A stretch of DNA of 64,000 nucleotides from Oxalobacter sp. (lineage in GTDB: Bacteria; Pseudomonadota; Gammaproteobacteria; Burkholderiales; Burkholderiaceae_D). This document shows positions 44,928 to 54,204 of this stretch, piece after piece. Under the pieces are notes generated by a model. The model was not told the DNA's origin. It saw only the letters and a list, made by a program, of their open reading frames with translations, and made no database searches. The stretch is from positions 1 through 64,000 of the forward strand of contig JAEEYE010000007.1 of the NCBI GenBank assembly GCA_016291665.1, in the 5' to 3' direction. The position numbers were made by a program, and so were the translations under genes. Numbering within the stretch: position 1 is the first letter of the stretch; every line of letters begins with the position of its first letter.

Positions 44928-45890
44928 ATGTCTGAAGCCACACCAAATGCCTGTGAATGTGAATCACAGCCATCCAGTATTACCCTGCTCGTCGATAATA
45001 AAGCTGGTGAAGGTTTGTCCTGCGTCCACGGTTTTGCCGCCTGGATCAAGATCCGTGACCGCCGTATCCTCTTTGATACCGGCCAAAAGGGTGTCATTTT
45101 AAATAACGCCAAAGTCTTGGGTATTGATCTGTCTGAAGCAGAAGCCTTGGTAATGAGCCATGGCCACGATGACCATACAGACAACCTGGCTGACTTCTAT
45201 GACTTGAACCCATCGGCTCCAATGTACTGCGGTGCCAATATTGAATATGACCGCTTCTGCTGCCGTCCAGGTGAAGCATCCCTGAACTGGTCTCCCCCAC
45301 CAAGCGCTAAGCGGATCTTGGCCAACCTGTCTCTCCTGGGACAACGCCATATTCTGAGCGAACCACTGTACCTGTTGCCTGGTGTCGGTGTCACTGGTCC
45401 TGTTCCCCGTCTGACTGACTTTGAAGACGTAGGAGATGCCCTCTTCTTAGATGCTGAAGCCACCAAACCAGACCCTGTCTCAGACGACATGTCGATGTGG
45501 TTCGAAACGGATAAAGGCCTAGTCATCCTCTTGGGATGCTGCCACTCTGGTATCGTCAATACCGTCAACTACATCCGACAGGTATCCGGCATCCAGAAGA
45601 TTGCCGGCATCGTCGGTGGTATGCACTTGATCCGTGCTTCTGAAAACCGCATGAATAAGACCCTAGAAGCCATGAAGGGCTGGAATATGGATTGGATGAT
45701 CCCATGCCACTGCACAGGCGACAAAGCCATGCAGCAGATGCAGGATTACTTGGGCAGCGACATCGTGACCTTCGGCCACACCGGTATTGTCATTGACCTG
45801 GGCGAAATGCCACGCAATACAACCGGCCAAGCCTATGAACTCTGTCATGGCCATGGTGGTGGCTGCTGCGGAGGTTGTGGCTGCGCCTAA
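44928..45890 (+). CDS. Metallo-beta-lactamase-fold hydrolase with Cys/His-rich tail
   Basis: The 320-residue protein has the metal-binding SHGHDDHTDN (77-86) of the metallo-beta-lactamase fold, then GCCHSGIVN, GGMHL and PCHCTGD. It matches the 7,8-dihydropterin-6-methyl-4-(beta-D-ribofuranosyl)aminobenzene-5-phosphate-synthase-like group, whose substrates in bacteria are mostly unknown. Unusually it ends in CHGHGGGCCGGCGCA, a Cys/His/Gly tail that could bind metal, and starts with two Cys in a short N-terminal extension. AAGGA precedes the ATG. It is monocistronic and convergent with the DsrE operon across a bidirectional terminator. Codon use resembles frc in part, suggesting good expression. 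Confidence 0.85.
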   Translation: MSEATPNACECESQPSSITLLVDNKAGEGLSCVHGFAAWIKIRDRRILFDTGQKGVILNNAKVLGIDLSEAEALVMSHGHDDHTDNLADFYDLNPSAPMYCGANIEYDRFCCRPGEASLNWSPPPSAKRILANLSLLGQRHILSEPLYLLPGVGVTGPVPRLTDFEDVGDALFLDAEATKPDPVSDDMSMWFETDKGLVILLGCCHSGIVNTVNYIRQVSGIQKIAGIVGGMHLIRASENRMNKTLEAMKGWNMDWMIPCHCTGDKAMQQMQDYLGSDIVTFGHTGIVIDLGEMPRNTTGQAYELCHGHGGGCCGGCGCA

Positions 45891-45958
45891 GCCAAGTTTT
45901 TAGTTCCTAATGGGTGGTACGCTTTTTCCCTGCTCCTTGTCGTTGTAACCAACCCAGC

Positions 45959-45986
45959 AAAAAGCCGACCAGAAGGTCGGCTTTTT
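45959..45986. terminator. Bidirectional intrinsic terminator
   Basis: AAAAAGCCGACC (45959-45970) and GGTCGGCTTTTT (45975-45986) form a perfect 12-bp hairpin with an AGAA loop and T runs on both sides. It ends both the metallo-hydrolase gene and the convergent DsrE operon. Confidence 0.93.
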
Positions 45987-46034
45987 GTTGTTTCAGAAAG
46001 CAGGCTGTTCTGCTAACACCTAGCCCCTTTTTCA

Positions 46035-46400
46035 TTAAAACGTCAGAACTTTATCACTGTCAATGACCCATTGTGCAAGAGCTACCATCGTTGACTTCTG
46101 TGCTCCTGCATAATAAGGCACGTTACGATACAGACCACAGCGAGCCATACAAGTCCCACAAACCTGGACAGGAACTCCTTTGGCTATCAACGCCTTAAGC
46201 ATGGCTACAAGATCCTGGTCGTAGCCTTCGGGCATCTTACAGACGTCTCTGGCCATATCAACAGCATCGTTCATCAAGAAAATACGGACTTGTGCACCAG
46301 CATCCAACAGCCTGTCTGCCAAGCGTAGCCCATTCCAGGTCACATCGGTACCATCATAGGGGTTTCGGTTAAAAATAATCAAAACTTTCTGCACAATCAT
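46035..46400 (-). CDS. DsrE/DsrF-family protein
   Basis: The 121-residue protein has the DsrE Rossmann-like fold (VLIIFNRNPYDGTDVTWNGLRLADRLLDAGAQVRIFLMNDAV). It has Cys residues in VCGTCMARCG (81, 84, 88), the segment that in sulfur-relay members carries the active Cys. Family members pass sulfur in tRNA thiolation or sulfur oxidation, or act as peroxiredoxin-like proteins. CCAGGAGGG stands just before the ATG. It is the last gene of the hydantoinase / deacetylase-like operon, 71 bases after the deacetylase stop. The role in that operon is unknown. Confidence 0.82.
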   Translation of the reverse strand: MIVQKVLIIFNRNPYDGTDVTWNGLRLADRLLDAGAQVRIFLMNDAVDMARDVCKMPEGYDQDLVAMLKALIAKGVPVQVCGTCMARCGLYRNVPYYAGAQKSTMVALAQWVIDSDKVLTF

Positions 46401-46471
46401 GCCCTCCTGGTTTTAAAAAAGCTCCCTAACGCTTGTAGCAGAAAGGGAGCTTGAACTGACGCAAAAGACGT

Positions 46472-47785
46472 TTAGAGTTCTTCAACCGTGTAAGAGTCGT
46501 TGTCACGGTCCTGCAGGAAGGTCTGGAAGAAGCCTTCTTGACGACCCTTTTCAAATTCCTGCGTTGCCCATTTACGGCATGCATCACAGCAGTGGCGTGG
46601 CAGATGGACTGCCTTAATCCGGCTACGACGGCCAGTATCGGCTTTAGACTCAATCACAACGGCGCCGCTACAGTCTTTACACGTCCTGACCGTTTCCGTC
46701 TGGGTTTCACGGATGTAGTCGGTATCATAGAAGATGCTCCTGTTACGCGTATGGAACGGTTTGTCAGGATAAGCACGGCGGCGTAGCGCTTCCTTGCTCT
46801 TCCAAGCTTCCAACGTGTAATCTTTGAGCTGCTTCAGATAGCTCGTGATGTGCTGCGACTGGATCTGGTCACGGGCACTGTAATCCGGTTCCTTGATATG
46901 GCTGTAGTCCAAACCAGCCATTGCGAGGATGATACCGGTATTAATGTAAGGCAATGCACTTTCAATCGAATAACCACCTTCGAGGACAGCCAAATGTGGC
47001 TGCAGGCGGTCGTTCAAGACTGCATAACCATGCGCCGTGAACTTCATGTTCGTGATTGGGTCAGAATAGTGGTTATCCTGACCAGCCGAGTTCACAATCA
47101 AGTCTGGCTTGAAATCATCCAGAAGCGGCATGACGATATTGTCCAGCACATAGAGGAACCCTTCTTCACAGGTTTCCGGTGGCATCGGCAGGTTCACAAT
47201 CGAACCATAGGCATTAGGTCCGCCTGCTTCATCTGGGAAGCCTGATCCTGGATAGAGGGTACGCCCATCCTGGTGCATGGAAATAAAGAGGGTATCTGGG
47301 TCGTGCCAGAAGATATCCTGGGAACCATCCCCATGGTGGCAGTCGGTATCAACCACTGCGATTTTCTTCACGCCGTATTTCTGGCGGATGTATTCAATCA
47401 TGATGGCTTCCATATTCAACGTACAGAAACCACGGCTGCCATGGACGACACGGAAGGAATGGTGTCCGCAAGGACGAACCAGCGCAAACGCATTGTCGAC
47501 TTCACCGGTCATCACTTTATCAGCAGCGGTCAACGTGCCACCGACAGAAATCAAGTGCGAGGTATGGACGATTTCATCAATGCCTGGCACACAGAAGTGC
47601 ACACGGTTGATATCGGCTGGAGTTGCTAAATCAGGCTTATATTCCTTGACGTTATCAAAGTCCAGAAGCCCTTCTTCAACGACCTGATCCTGGGTATAAA
47701 GAAGGCGTTCTTCACGTTCTGGATGGGTCGGCGTAATCGCATAGTCATATGCCGGGAAAAAAACCAGTCCTGTTTTCTTTTTCAC
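46472..47785 (-). CDS. Histone deacetylase-family amidohydrolase with Cys-rich tail
   Basis: The 437-residue protein has the zinc-dependent deacetylase core: catalytic His pair GHHSF (108-109), DTDCHHGDG (146-154) with zinc ligands, and the C-terminal GGYSIES loop. In bacteria such enzymes deacetylate polyamines, acetoin-linked substrates or other N-acetyl amines. An extra C-terminal region contains CKDC and HCCDAC, a probable zinc-binding module not usual in the family. The start is GTG at 47785, with AAGGAG 6 bases upstream. It follows the hydantoinase gene by 15 bases, so the two are co-expressed. The substrate is unknown. Confidence 0.85.
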   Translation of the reverse strand: MKKKTGLVFFPAYDYAITPTHPEREERLLYTQDQVVEEGLLDFDNVKEYKPDLATPADINRVHFCVPGIDEIVHTSHLISVGGTLTAADKVMTGEVDNAFALVRPCGHHSFRVVHGSRGFCTLNMEAIMIEYIRQKYGVKKIAVVDTDCHHGDGSQDIFWHDPDTLFISMHQDGRTLYPGSGFPDEAGGPNAYGSIVNLPMPPETCEEGFLYVLDNIVMPLLDDFKPDLIVNSAGQDNHYSDPITNMKFTAHGYAVLNDRLQPHLAVLEGGYSIESALPYINTGIILAMAGLDYSHIKEPDYSARDQIQSQHITSYLKQLKDYTLEAWKSKEALRRRAYPDKPFHTRNRSIFYDTDYIRETQTETVRTCKDCSGAVVIESKADTGRRSRIKAVHLPRHCCDACRKWATQEFEKGRQEGFFQTFLQDRDNDSYTVEEL

Positions 47786-47800
47786 GGAAGGCTCCTTTCT

Positions 47801-49462
47801 TTATTTCGATTGATCTTTAATCAGACCTGGTTTGACCTGCAGTCTGACACGCATGTTCTTACCGGTGGTCGAGTAACCACGCACGACGTTGAAGACCTGC
47901 TTGTCAGCCACTTCAACTTCGATATCCTGATCCAAGGCACCTGCCTGTTTGGCACGGGCAATGAGTTTTTCCGTACCCAAGGCAATCGCATCATCAACTG
48001 TAAAGCGGCGGGAAATCTCTTCCTGGATCCCTTCTTCGGCAATACTTAAAACCTGTGCTTCGGTATCAGCAACGAGGTTTAATTCCACCGTCGTACGGGC
48101 AGTTGCCGCACCACTTGCATTGATGACATCCGAATCATTCGGCACAACAGCTGGAATACCCAGCATCTTGCCGATACGATCAGCCATATAAGGGGCAGGA
48201 CCGCCAACGACCAGAACTTCCTGTGGTTCGATCTTGCGGCCTTCCAAGAGTTCATGGATTGTGTAAACCGGCTTACTGTTGATTTCGGTCAACATTGCAT
48301 TGATCTTGTCGACAATCAGCTGGCAGGCAAGCTGCACAGCCTGTTCAGCAGCTACTTCAGGCGTCGTCTTCAGGTCGGCTGCGAGCTGATCCATCGCCTG
48401 CTGGGCTTTCGCCTTGTCACCAATATGGGCAATACCCAAGACAATCAACGCATCAGTCGTCGTTGGGACTGGACCGCCAAAAGCCATCGCAGCGCCTTTG
48501 CGTTCTGGGCCCAATTTGAGCACACCGTCTTCTACGCGAACATGGCTGTCACCACCCACACCGATGGAGTGGGTCAACAGGCCACGTACAGAGGTCTTAT
48601 GTCCTTCAATCGTAATACCCTGTGGTTCCAACAGGGGTACACCATCAGCAAAAAGCGCAATGTCGGTTGTCGTGCCACCGATATCGACAGAAATCGAGTC
48701 TTTTTCCGTGGTCACATGTGGGAGCACACCCATGATGGTCGCTGCAGGACCTGAGAGAATGGTCTGCACAGGCGTTTCGCGGGAAGAATCCACATCGATC
48801 GTACCACCATCAGCCTTCAAGATATAAAGCGGAACATTGACACCAATCTTGTCCATATAGACACGCAGCTGGTCAGCCAACTTCTGCTGCAGTCCCCAAA
48901 CAGCCTCATTCAAGTACGTCGTAGAAATACGGCGTGGGAAGTTCAGTGCGCCAGAGAGCTGGTGGCTTTGGGATGCATGTTCTGCAATATCACGCATCAC
49001 ATCATTGACTTCTTTTTCGTGTGCTGGATTACGGGTAGAAAACTTCCCGATGATTGCAAAGTGACGGATACCGTCTTTTTTGAACTTTTCTTTGAGGCCA
49101 ACGAGTTCACTGTTGTTCGGTGCTTCTGCCTCAATACCACGGTGGCTCATATAACCCGTGACATAGCTCGCCAAGTCCGTCAATGGCAGGTCTTTTGGCG
49201 ATACACCAGGACCGTTCATCACAATCAAGCCAACATTGTCGAGCTGGTTCTGGACAACAGCATTCGTCGTCAGGGTCGTTGACAGCACGATACGTTGCAG
49301 TTTCTTGAGATCTTCAGGCTTGGCAACTGCTTCAGTCGCCATCAAGACAGACTTGAGAATGTTTTCCTTATCAGTGAGCACTTTGGATTTACGGATAATC
49401 GTCCGGCCATCCATCAAGACCGAATCGGTATGCGTACCCCCAACATCAATGCCAAGGATCAT
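47801..49462 (-). CDS. Hydantoinase/oxoprolinase-family protein (HyuA-like)
   Basis: The 553-residue protein matches the hydantoinase A/oxoprolinase family, which uses ATP to open cyclic amides such as hydantoins and 5-oxoproline. It has the ASKHA phosphate loops GIDVGGTHTDSV at the start and SVDIGGTTTDIALF near residue 255, and GVGGDSHVRVEDG further on. It is shorter than full HyuA. No HyuB partner is adjacent. Two Met codons compete for the start; AGGGAG sits 6 bases before the second ATG (49462) and directly against the first, so 49462 is chosen. It heads an operon with a deacetylase-like enzyme and a DsrE protein. Confidence 0.88.
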   Translation of the reverse strand: MILGIDVGGTHTDSVLMDGRTIIRKSKVLTDKENILKSVLMATEAVAKPEDLKKLQRIVLSTTLTTNAVVQNQLDNVGLIVMNGPGVSPKDLPLTDLASYVTGYMSHRGIEAEAPNNSELVGLKEKFKKDGIRHFAIIGKFSTRNPAHEKEVNDVMRDIAEHASQSHQLSGALNFPRRISTTYLNEAVWGLQQKLADQLRVYMDKIGVNVPLYILKADGGTIDVDSSRETPVQTILSGPAATIMGVLPHVTTEKDSISVDIGGTTTDIALFADGVPLLEPQGITIEGHKTSVRGLLTHSIGVGGDSHVRVEDGVLKLGPERKGAAMAFGGPVPTTTDALIVLGIAHIGDKAKAQQAMDQLAADLKTTPEVAAEQAVQLACQLIVDKINAMLTEINSKPVYTIHELLEGRKIEPQEVLVVGGPAPYMADRIGKMLGIPAVVPNDSDVINASGAATARTTVELNLVADTEAQVLSIAEEGIQEEISRRFTVDDAIALGTEKLIARAKQAGALDQDIEVEVADKQVFNVVRGYSTTGKNMRVRLQVKPGLIKDQSK

Positions 49463-49572
49463 AAGCATCTCCCTATAAATGAGGCTGAGACAGTTTCAGG
49501 TTTCCCTTCTGCCACAGCAATTTTGAAAGCGTTAGAACAGCCGAGTGCTGTCAATATGACCACCTTAGTAGG

Positions 49573-49586
49573 TTGTCATTACAACT
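49573..49586. promoter_or_regulatory. GTTGT-n4-ACAAC palindrome upstream of the hydantoinase operon
   Basis: GTTGT (49573-49577) and ACAAC (49582-49586) form an inverted repeat about 110 bases before the hyuA-like start, in a 216-base gap. The same half-sites, without the spacer, form GTTGTACAAC before frc (33211-33220). Too short to be more than suggestive. Confidence 0.25.
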
Positions 49587-49678
49587 GCGCAATCCTGCCA
49601 GCAGTGCCAACAGGCATAATTTGCATATTTTAACCTATGCCAAGCACTGGTAGTGAGACTTCTCTTGCGCAGAATTGG

Positions 49679-50935
49679 TCATTCGGTGCGCTCTAAGACG
49701 GCCGCAAAAAATCCATCTGTCCCATGCTTGTGCGGCAAGAGCTTGAGATAATCCCCCATCTCCAAATTGACCTTCGCTTCTGCTAAAACCTGGCTCATCG
49801 GTACTAACTTAAAGCGCGGATCCTGCGCTAAAAAATCAGAAACCACCTGCTCATTTTCTTCGGTCAATAGACTACAGGTCGCATAAATCAGCCTGCCACC
49901 GGGTTTAACGAGCCGGGCAGCAGAAGCCAAGATCTCACGCTGTTTGACACCAAGCTCAGCAATGGCTTCTTCATTCTGGCGCCACTTCAGATCTGGGTTA
50001 CGGCGCAAGGTTCCCATCCCACTGCAAGGGGAATCCACCAACACGCGGTCGGCTTTCCTGGCCAAGCGTTTGATGCGGGCATCGTGCTCATGGGCAATCT
50101 TAATCGGATGGACATTGGACAGGCCACTTCGGGCAAGCCTTGGTTTCATATTGGCCAAACGCTTTTCAGAGACTTCGTAAGCATAAAGGCGGCCGGTATT
50201 TTTCATCGCAGCACCTAAAGCCAGCGTTTTCCCCCCTGCCCCAGCGCAAAAGTCGACAACGAGCTCCCCTCTCCTGGCACCGACAATCTGGGCAAGCAGC
50301 TGGCTGCCTTCATCCTGGACTTCCACCGTCCCATTCTTAAAGACGGGCATATCCTGTAGGGCGACCTTCTGGGAAAGCCTGATGCCTGTCGTTGCAAATG
50401 GTGTTGCCGCACAATCCACACCAGCTTCTTTTAAGGTGGAGAGCACGTCATCACGCCGCCCTTTTAAGACATTGACACGCAGATCCAGTGGCGCTGGCGT
50501 ATTTAAGACATCCACCAATGCCCAGGTATCAGCCTGGCCATACTGGTCAACCAAACGGGTAAAGAGCCAAGGCGGCAGGTTGGCGCGGACTTTTTCAGGG
50601 AGACTGGTACGATCAATTGTGGCGATATGCTCAAGCCATGCTTTTTCCGCCTCATCAATGCCATTTAAGGCATCAATGCCATAGATGTCAGACAGTGCAA
50701 TCAAGGCAAGACGTCGCTCACGCGGTCCTTTGCCAGATTCAGACAGGTTACTGTAGACCAAGCGGTTTCGTAATACCCGGTAAATAGACTCAGCCACAGC
50801 GCCCCTGTCACGCATCCCCAATTTCGGGTGGGAACGGAAGTAACGGGACACCAAAACGTCCGCAGGCCCCTTAAACTGCAAGACATCTTTTAAGAGTTGT
50901 TCAATATGACGGATAACAACTGGGGTGATTTTCAT
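49679..50935 (-). CDS. rsmB: 16S rRNA (cytosine-967-C5)-methyltransferase family protein
   Basis: The 418-residue protein has an N-terminal NusB-like helical domain (about 1-140) and a C-terminal RsmB/NOP methyltransferase domain with SAM site VVDFCAGAGGKTLALG, the catalytic Cys segment DSPCSGMGTLRRNPD and YATCSLLTEEN carrying the second conserved Cys. It methylates C967 of 16S rRNA in the family's best-known member. Its ATG overlaps the purN stop, so the two are translationally coupled. It is the last gene of the prfA-dsbB-prmC-purN-rsmB block. Confidence 0.92.
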   Translation of the reverse strand: MKITPVVIRHIEQLLKDVLQFKGPADVLVSRYFRSHPKLGMRDRGAVAESIYRVLRNRLVYSNLSESGKGPRERRLALIALSDIYGIDALNGIDEAEKAWLEHIATIDRTSLPEKVRANLPPWLFTRLVDQYGQADTWALVDVLNTPAPLDLRVNVLKGRRDDVLSTLKEAGVDCAATPFATTGIRLSQKVALQDMPVFKNGTVEVQDEGSQLLAQIVGARRGELVVDFCAGAGGKTLALGAAMKNTGRLYAYEVSEKRLANMKPRLARSGLSNVHPIKIAHEHDARIKRLARKADRVLVDSPCSGMGTLRRNPDLKWRQNEEAIAELGVKQREILASAARLVKPGGRLIYATCSLLTEENEQVVSDFLAQDPRFKLVPMSQVLAEAKVNLEMGDYLKLLPHKHGTDGFFAAVLERTE

Positions 50936-51585
50936 AAACCACCTCCCGTGATGACAAAACCAATATCCTCAACCACTTCAGGCTCAAGCACAACTTTACC
51001 GTTTTCGTCCAACATCACCAGGTCATCAACGAACCATTTCACCACACGAGGGAAGATGCGGTGTTCTTGCTCCAGAACGCGGTCAGCCAATGTATCGGCA
51101 TCATCATCCGGCATTACGGGAACAACCGCCTGAGCAATGATGGGACCGCCATCTAATTCAGGAGTTACAAAATGCACGGTCGCACCATGAACCCTCACCC
51201 CAGCATCAAGGGCCTGCTGATGGGTATGCAATCCCCTGAAATTCGGCAACAGGGATGGATGGATGTTTAACAGACGCCCAGTATAGTGCTCGACAAACCA
51301 TTCACTCAAAATCCGCATAAAGCCAGCCAAGACCACCAAATCAGGATTGAATGCATCAATGATGGAGGCTAACGCCCTATCATACGATTCGCGGTCAGGA
51401 TAACCCTTGTGGGAGAGCACCGCTGTAGAAATCCCGGCATCTTTGGCAAATTGAAGACCCGCTGCATCATTGCGGTTACTGATGACAGCACTGATTTTGG
51501 CGCCCCAATTTTCTTCTCTACATGCACGGACAATCGACTGCATATTGCTGCCACGTCCTGAAATGAGGATGACGATGTTTTTCAC
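50932..51585 (-). CDS. purN: Phosphoribosylglycinamide formyltransferase
   Basis: The 217-residue enzyme transfers a formyl group from 10-formyl-THF to GAR in purine synthesis. The catalytic triad is Asn107 and His109 (LLNIHPSLLP) and Asp145 (TPELDGGP), at the positions known in E. coli. The N-terminal KNIVILISGRGSNMQSI binds the substrate phosphate. The frame reaches an ATG eight codons upstream, but GGGAG lies 7 bases before the GTG at 51585 and family alignment begins there, so GTG is the chosen start. It follows prmC by 30 bases and overlaps rsmB by 4. Confidence 0.93.
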   Translation of the reverse strand: MKNIVILISGRGSNMQSIVRACREENWGAKISAVISNRNDAAGLQFAKDAGISTAVLSHKGYPDRESYDRALASIIDAFNPDLVVLAGFMRILSEWFVEHYTGRLLNIHPSLLPNFRGLHTHQQALDAGVRVHGATVHFVTPELDGGPIIAQAVVPVMPDDDADTLADRVLEQEHRIFPRVVKWFVDDLVMLDENGKVVLEPEVVEDIGFVITGGGL

Positions 51586-51615
51586 TACGCTTCTCCCAAA
51601 AAAATTCATCCATTA

Positions 51616-52470
51616 TCATTGGCTTAGTTGCCACTGCCCACCGGTCACACGGCCAATGCCTGCTAAATCAGGCCATGTCTGAACGGCACTAAAACCCCGT
51701 TTAGTAAGCAACGCAACAACCGCTTCAGACTGATTATAACCGTGCTCCATCAAGAGCCACCCGTTTTCATTTAAGTACTTTGGCGCCCCATCAACAAGTA
51801 TTCCCAATGCCGAGAGACCATCAGCGAAGTCAGTCAACGCACCTTGCGGCTCAAAACGCAGATCCCCCTGGCTTAAATGCACATCCCCTGCTTCAATATA
51901 GGGCGGGTTCGAGACAATCACATCAAAGCGCATCCCTGCTTCCAACGCATCAAACCAGCTGCCTGGCAGGAAACGGATTGCTTGGTTCGGCTCCAGGTTT
52001 AAGGCTGCATTTTCCCGGGCGACAGCAAGCGCCCCATCGGATACATCAGTGGCAACAACCTGCGCATCTGGCCGCTCATGAGCAATGGCAACAGCAATCG
52101 CCCCCGAACCGGTTCCCATATCGAGTAGCCCCCCTCCCTGTGGGAGGACATTCAGGGCCAACTCCACTAAAAGCTCCGTTTCAGGACGGGGAATCAAAAC
52201 ATCCGGCGTCACTTTGAAAGGCAGTCCAAAAAACTCCTTAAATCCGGTTATATAAGCAATTGGCTCACCTTGGATGCGACGTTGAACCAATGATGCGAGT
52301 GCCTGTGCCTGTTCACTGCTTAATGGCTTCTCTGGATGCGCAATCTGCATCATGCGGGAGATACCCGTTGCCTGTTCCAGGAGGATGCGCAATTCCAAGG
52401 CAGGTAAAAGGCCTAAGCGCAAGACAGTCCCAACCGTCACACCGCCTTGGATGACTTCCTTTGCTCCCAT
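51616..52470 (-). CDS. prmC: Peptide chain release factor N5-glutamine methyltransferase
   Basis: The 284-residue enzyme methylates the Gln of the GGQ motif in release factors, raising termination efficiency. It has the SAM site LLDMGTGSGAIA (116-127) and the catalytic SNPPYI (187-192), and an N-terminal helical domain of about 70 residues. The ATG overlaps the dsbB stop (TGATG), with AAGGGG 4 bases before it. An upstream in-frame extension of 23 codons inside dsbB is rejected for that reason. It sits in the same operon as prfA, its substrate. Confidence 0.94.
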   Translation of the reverse strand: MGAKEVIQGGVTVGTVLRLGLLPALELRILLEQATGISRMMQIAHPEKPLSSEQAQALASLVQRRIQGEPIAYITGFKEFFGLPFKVTPDVLIPRPETELLVELALNVLPQGGGLLDMGTGSGAIAVAIAHERPDAQVVATDVSDGALAVARENAALNLEPNQAIRFLPGSWFDALEAGMRFDVIVSNPPYIEAGDVHLSQGDLRFEPQGALTDFADGLSALGILVDGAPKYLNENGWLLMEHGYNQSEAVVALLTKRGFSAVQTWPDLAGIGRVTGGQWQLSQ

Positions 52471-52952
52471 CAGGCCCCTTTCTTCAAAGCGAGCCTGATG
52501 AGGACAACGGCAAAGACGACAAACCAAACGAGTGCCCATTGTGGGGGATTCAATACCATAAACGGCTGGGGCACGTCACTGCATAAGCTTTCCGCTTTAA
52601 AGAGCACAGGGGCAAGATCGGCCAGGAAAAAACGGTTGACCGCTTCTTCCAGCGCATCACGCCCACATTGGATGGACGGATGAGCGATGACCCATAATTG
52701 ATAACCCGCAAGATAAGCGCCCACAAAGGATGCTATGGCGCCTAACAACGCAAAAAGGCGGATACGCTTAAGGCAAACCGCCGCAACACAGAAAAAGGCA
52801 ATCGCAATGAAAGCATACCGTTGCAGGACACACAATGGGCATGGCAGTTCCATCTCATAGATCTGTAAATACAGAGCCAACACGATAGAGAGGATGCATA
52901 AGAAAGCAACCGCCAGCAATTGGTTCCGGCTATTTTTAAGGGCATCCATCAC
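52470..52952 (-). CDS. dsbB: Disulfide bond formation protein B
   Basis: The 160-residue inner-membrane protein has four hydrophobic helices and the two redox Cys pairs of DsbB: C38-P-L-C41 in the first periplasmic loop, and C96 and C124 in the second. It reoxidises DsbA and passes electrons to quinone, keeping the periplasm able to form disulfides. It lies between prfA and prmC, with 18 bases after prfA and a 1-base overlap into prmC. That arrangement interrupts the usual prfA-prmC pair and is worth noting but is found in betaproteobacteria. Confidence 0.92.
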   Translation of the reverse strand: MMDALKNSRNQLLAVAFLCILSIVLALYLQIYEMELPCPLCVLQRYAFIAIAFFCVAAVCLKRIRLFALLGAIASFVGAYLAGYQLWVIAHPSIQCGRDALEEAVNRFFLADLAPVLFKAESLCSDVPQPFMVLNPPQWALVWFVVFAVVLIRLALKKGA

Positions 52953-52970
52953 GCCACCATGCCTTCGAAT

Positions 52971-54053
52971 TTAGAGCGACTCTGCCATTTCAGCCAAGAG
53001 TTCTGTCTGCCGCTGAGCCACCAAGGCATTAAGCAGTTCATCGAGATCCCCATCCATGATGAACTCGAGCTTATAGAGCGTCAGGTTGATGCGGTGGTCT
53101 GTCACGCGTCCCTGTGGGTAGTTGTAGGTACGGATGCGCTCACTCCTGTCGCCAGAGCCAATCAAGCTTTTGCGTTCAGCGGCTTCTTTCGCATGCTGCT
53201 CACGCATCTGCATGTCTTTAATACGGGCAGCCAACACTCGCAGAGCCTGTGCCTTGTTCTTGTGCTGGCTACGGTCGTCCTGGCATTCAACGACAAGACC
53301 CGTTGGCAGATGGGTAATACGCACTGCCGAGTCTGTCTTGTTAATGTGCTGGCCACCCGCACCAGATGCTCGGAAGGTATCGACCCTGATTTCCGTTGGA
53401 TCAATGTCGACCTCACCGACTTCATCGGCTTCAGGCATGACGGCCACGGTACAGGCCGAGGTATGCACACGCCCCTGTGTCTCGGTCACCGGCACGCGCT
53501 GGACACGATGGCCGCCAGATTCAAACTTGAGCCTGGAATAGACACTATCCCCTGAAAGACGGGCAATGACTTCTTTATAGCCGCCCAAGTCGGATTCGGA
53601 TGCCGAGACAATTTCAACTGACCAATGCTGTTTTTCAGCATAGCGGGTATACATACGCAACAGGTCTGCCGCAAAAAGCGCCGATTCATCACCTCCGGTA
53701 CCTGCCCGGATTTCCAAGAAGACGTTGCGGTCGTCATTGGGATCTTTTGGCAAGAGCAAGACCTGCAGCTCGTTTTCAATGGCAGTAAGCCTTGCCTCGC
53801 CTTCAGTGATTTCTTCCTGGGCGAGCGCTTTCATCTCAGGATCTGCGAGCATCTCCTGCGCCCCTTTGATGTCATCTGTGACCTGTCGGTATTCCTGATA
53901 CAGGGAAACGACAGCTGAGAGGTCTGCATGCTCTTTCGTCAGTTTTCTGAACTGGTCTTGTTTGGCAATGACTTCTGGTTGTGTCAGAAGCTCATTGACT
54001 TCTTCTAAACGGTTCGAGAGATTCTCCAACCGTGTCAGCATCATCGGTTTCAT
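52971..54053 (-). CDS. prfA: Peptide chain release factor 1
   Basis: The 360-residue factor recognises UAA and UAG stop codons and triggers peptide release. The catalytic loop [16 protein letters not shown] (near 228-243) is intact; its Gln is the PrmC target. The N-terminal helices ([15 protein letters not shown]) and the tail ending LAEMAESL are typical. A start two codons earlier (54059) is possible; the ATG at 54053 gives the family-standard MKPxxLxxLExL beginning. Neither has a clear Shine-Dalgarno. It heads the operon. A TATAAT on the minus strand lies at 54097-54102. Confidence 0.94.
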   Translation of the reverse strand: MKPMMLTRLENLSNRLEEVNELLTQPEVIAKQDQFRKLTKEHADLSAVVSLYQEYRQVTDDIKGAQEMLADPEMKALAQEEITEGEARLTAIENELQVLLLPKDPNDDRNVFLEIRAGTGGDESALFAADLLRMYTRYAEKQHWSVEIVSASESDLGGYKEVIARLSGDSVYSRLKFESGGHRVQRVPVTETQGRVHTSACTVAVMPEADEVGEVDIDPTEIRVDTFRASGAGGQHINKTDSAVRITHLPTGLVVECQDDRSQHKNKAQALRVLAARIKDMQMREQHAKEAAERKSLIGSGDRSERIRTYNYPQGRVTDHRINLTLYKLEFIMDGDLDELLNALVAQRQTELLAEMAESL

Positions 54054-54096
54054 GGCCATGGCTGTATTACCGTACTTTAAAAAAGGTCAATTTGAT

Positions 54097-54102
54097 ATTA
54101 TA
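54097..54102 (-). promoter_or_regulatory. -10 element of prfA
   Basis: The plus strand reads ATTATA, giving a perfect TATAAT on the coding strand about 44 bases before the prfA ATG. The matching -35 (AGATAA at 17 bases) is poor, so the assignment is weak. Confidence 0.35.
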
Positions 54103-54204
54103 CAGTGAGACAGTGCCTGTTATCTGTGTACTCGATTGGATACACAAGCCTTTTTCAGGATGCAAGCATCGGATTTGCTTGGGCACTCCTTTGTGAAAGA
54201 TGGT

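Noticed and set aside
49469-49678. TTGACA-like promoter for the hydantoinase operon
   Set aside because: A TTGACA is present on the minus strand near 49550, but no -10 lies at a proper distance.
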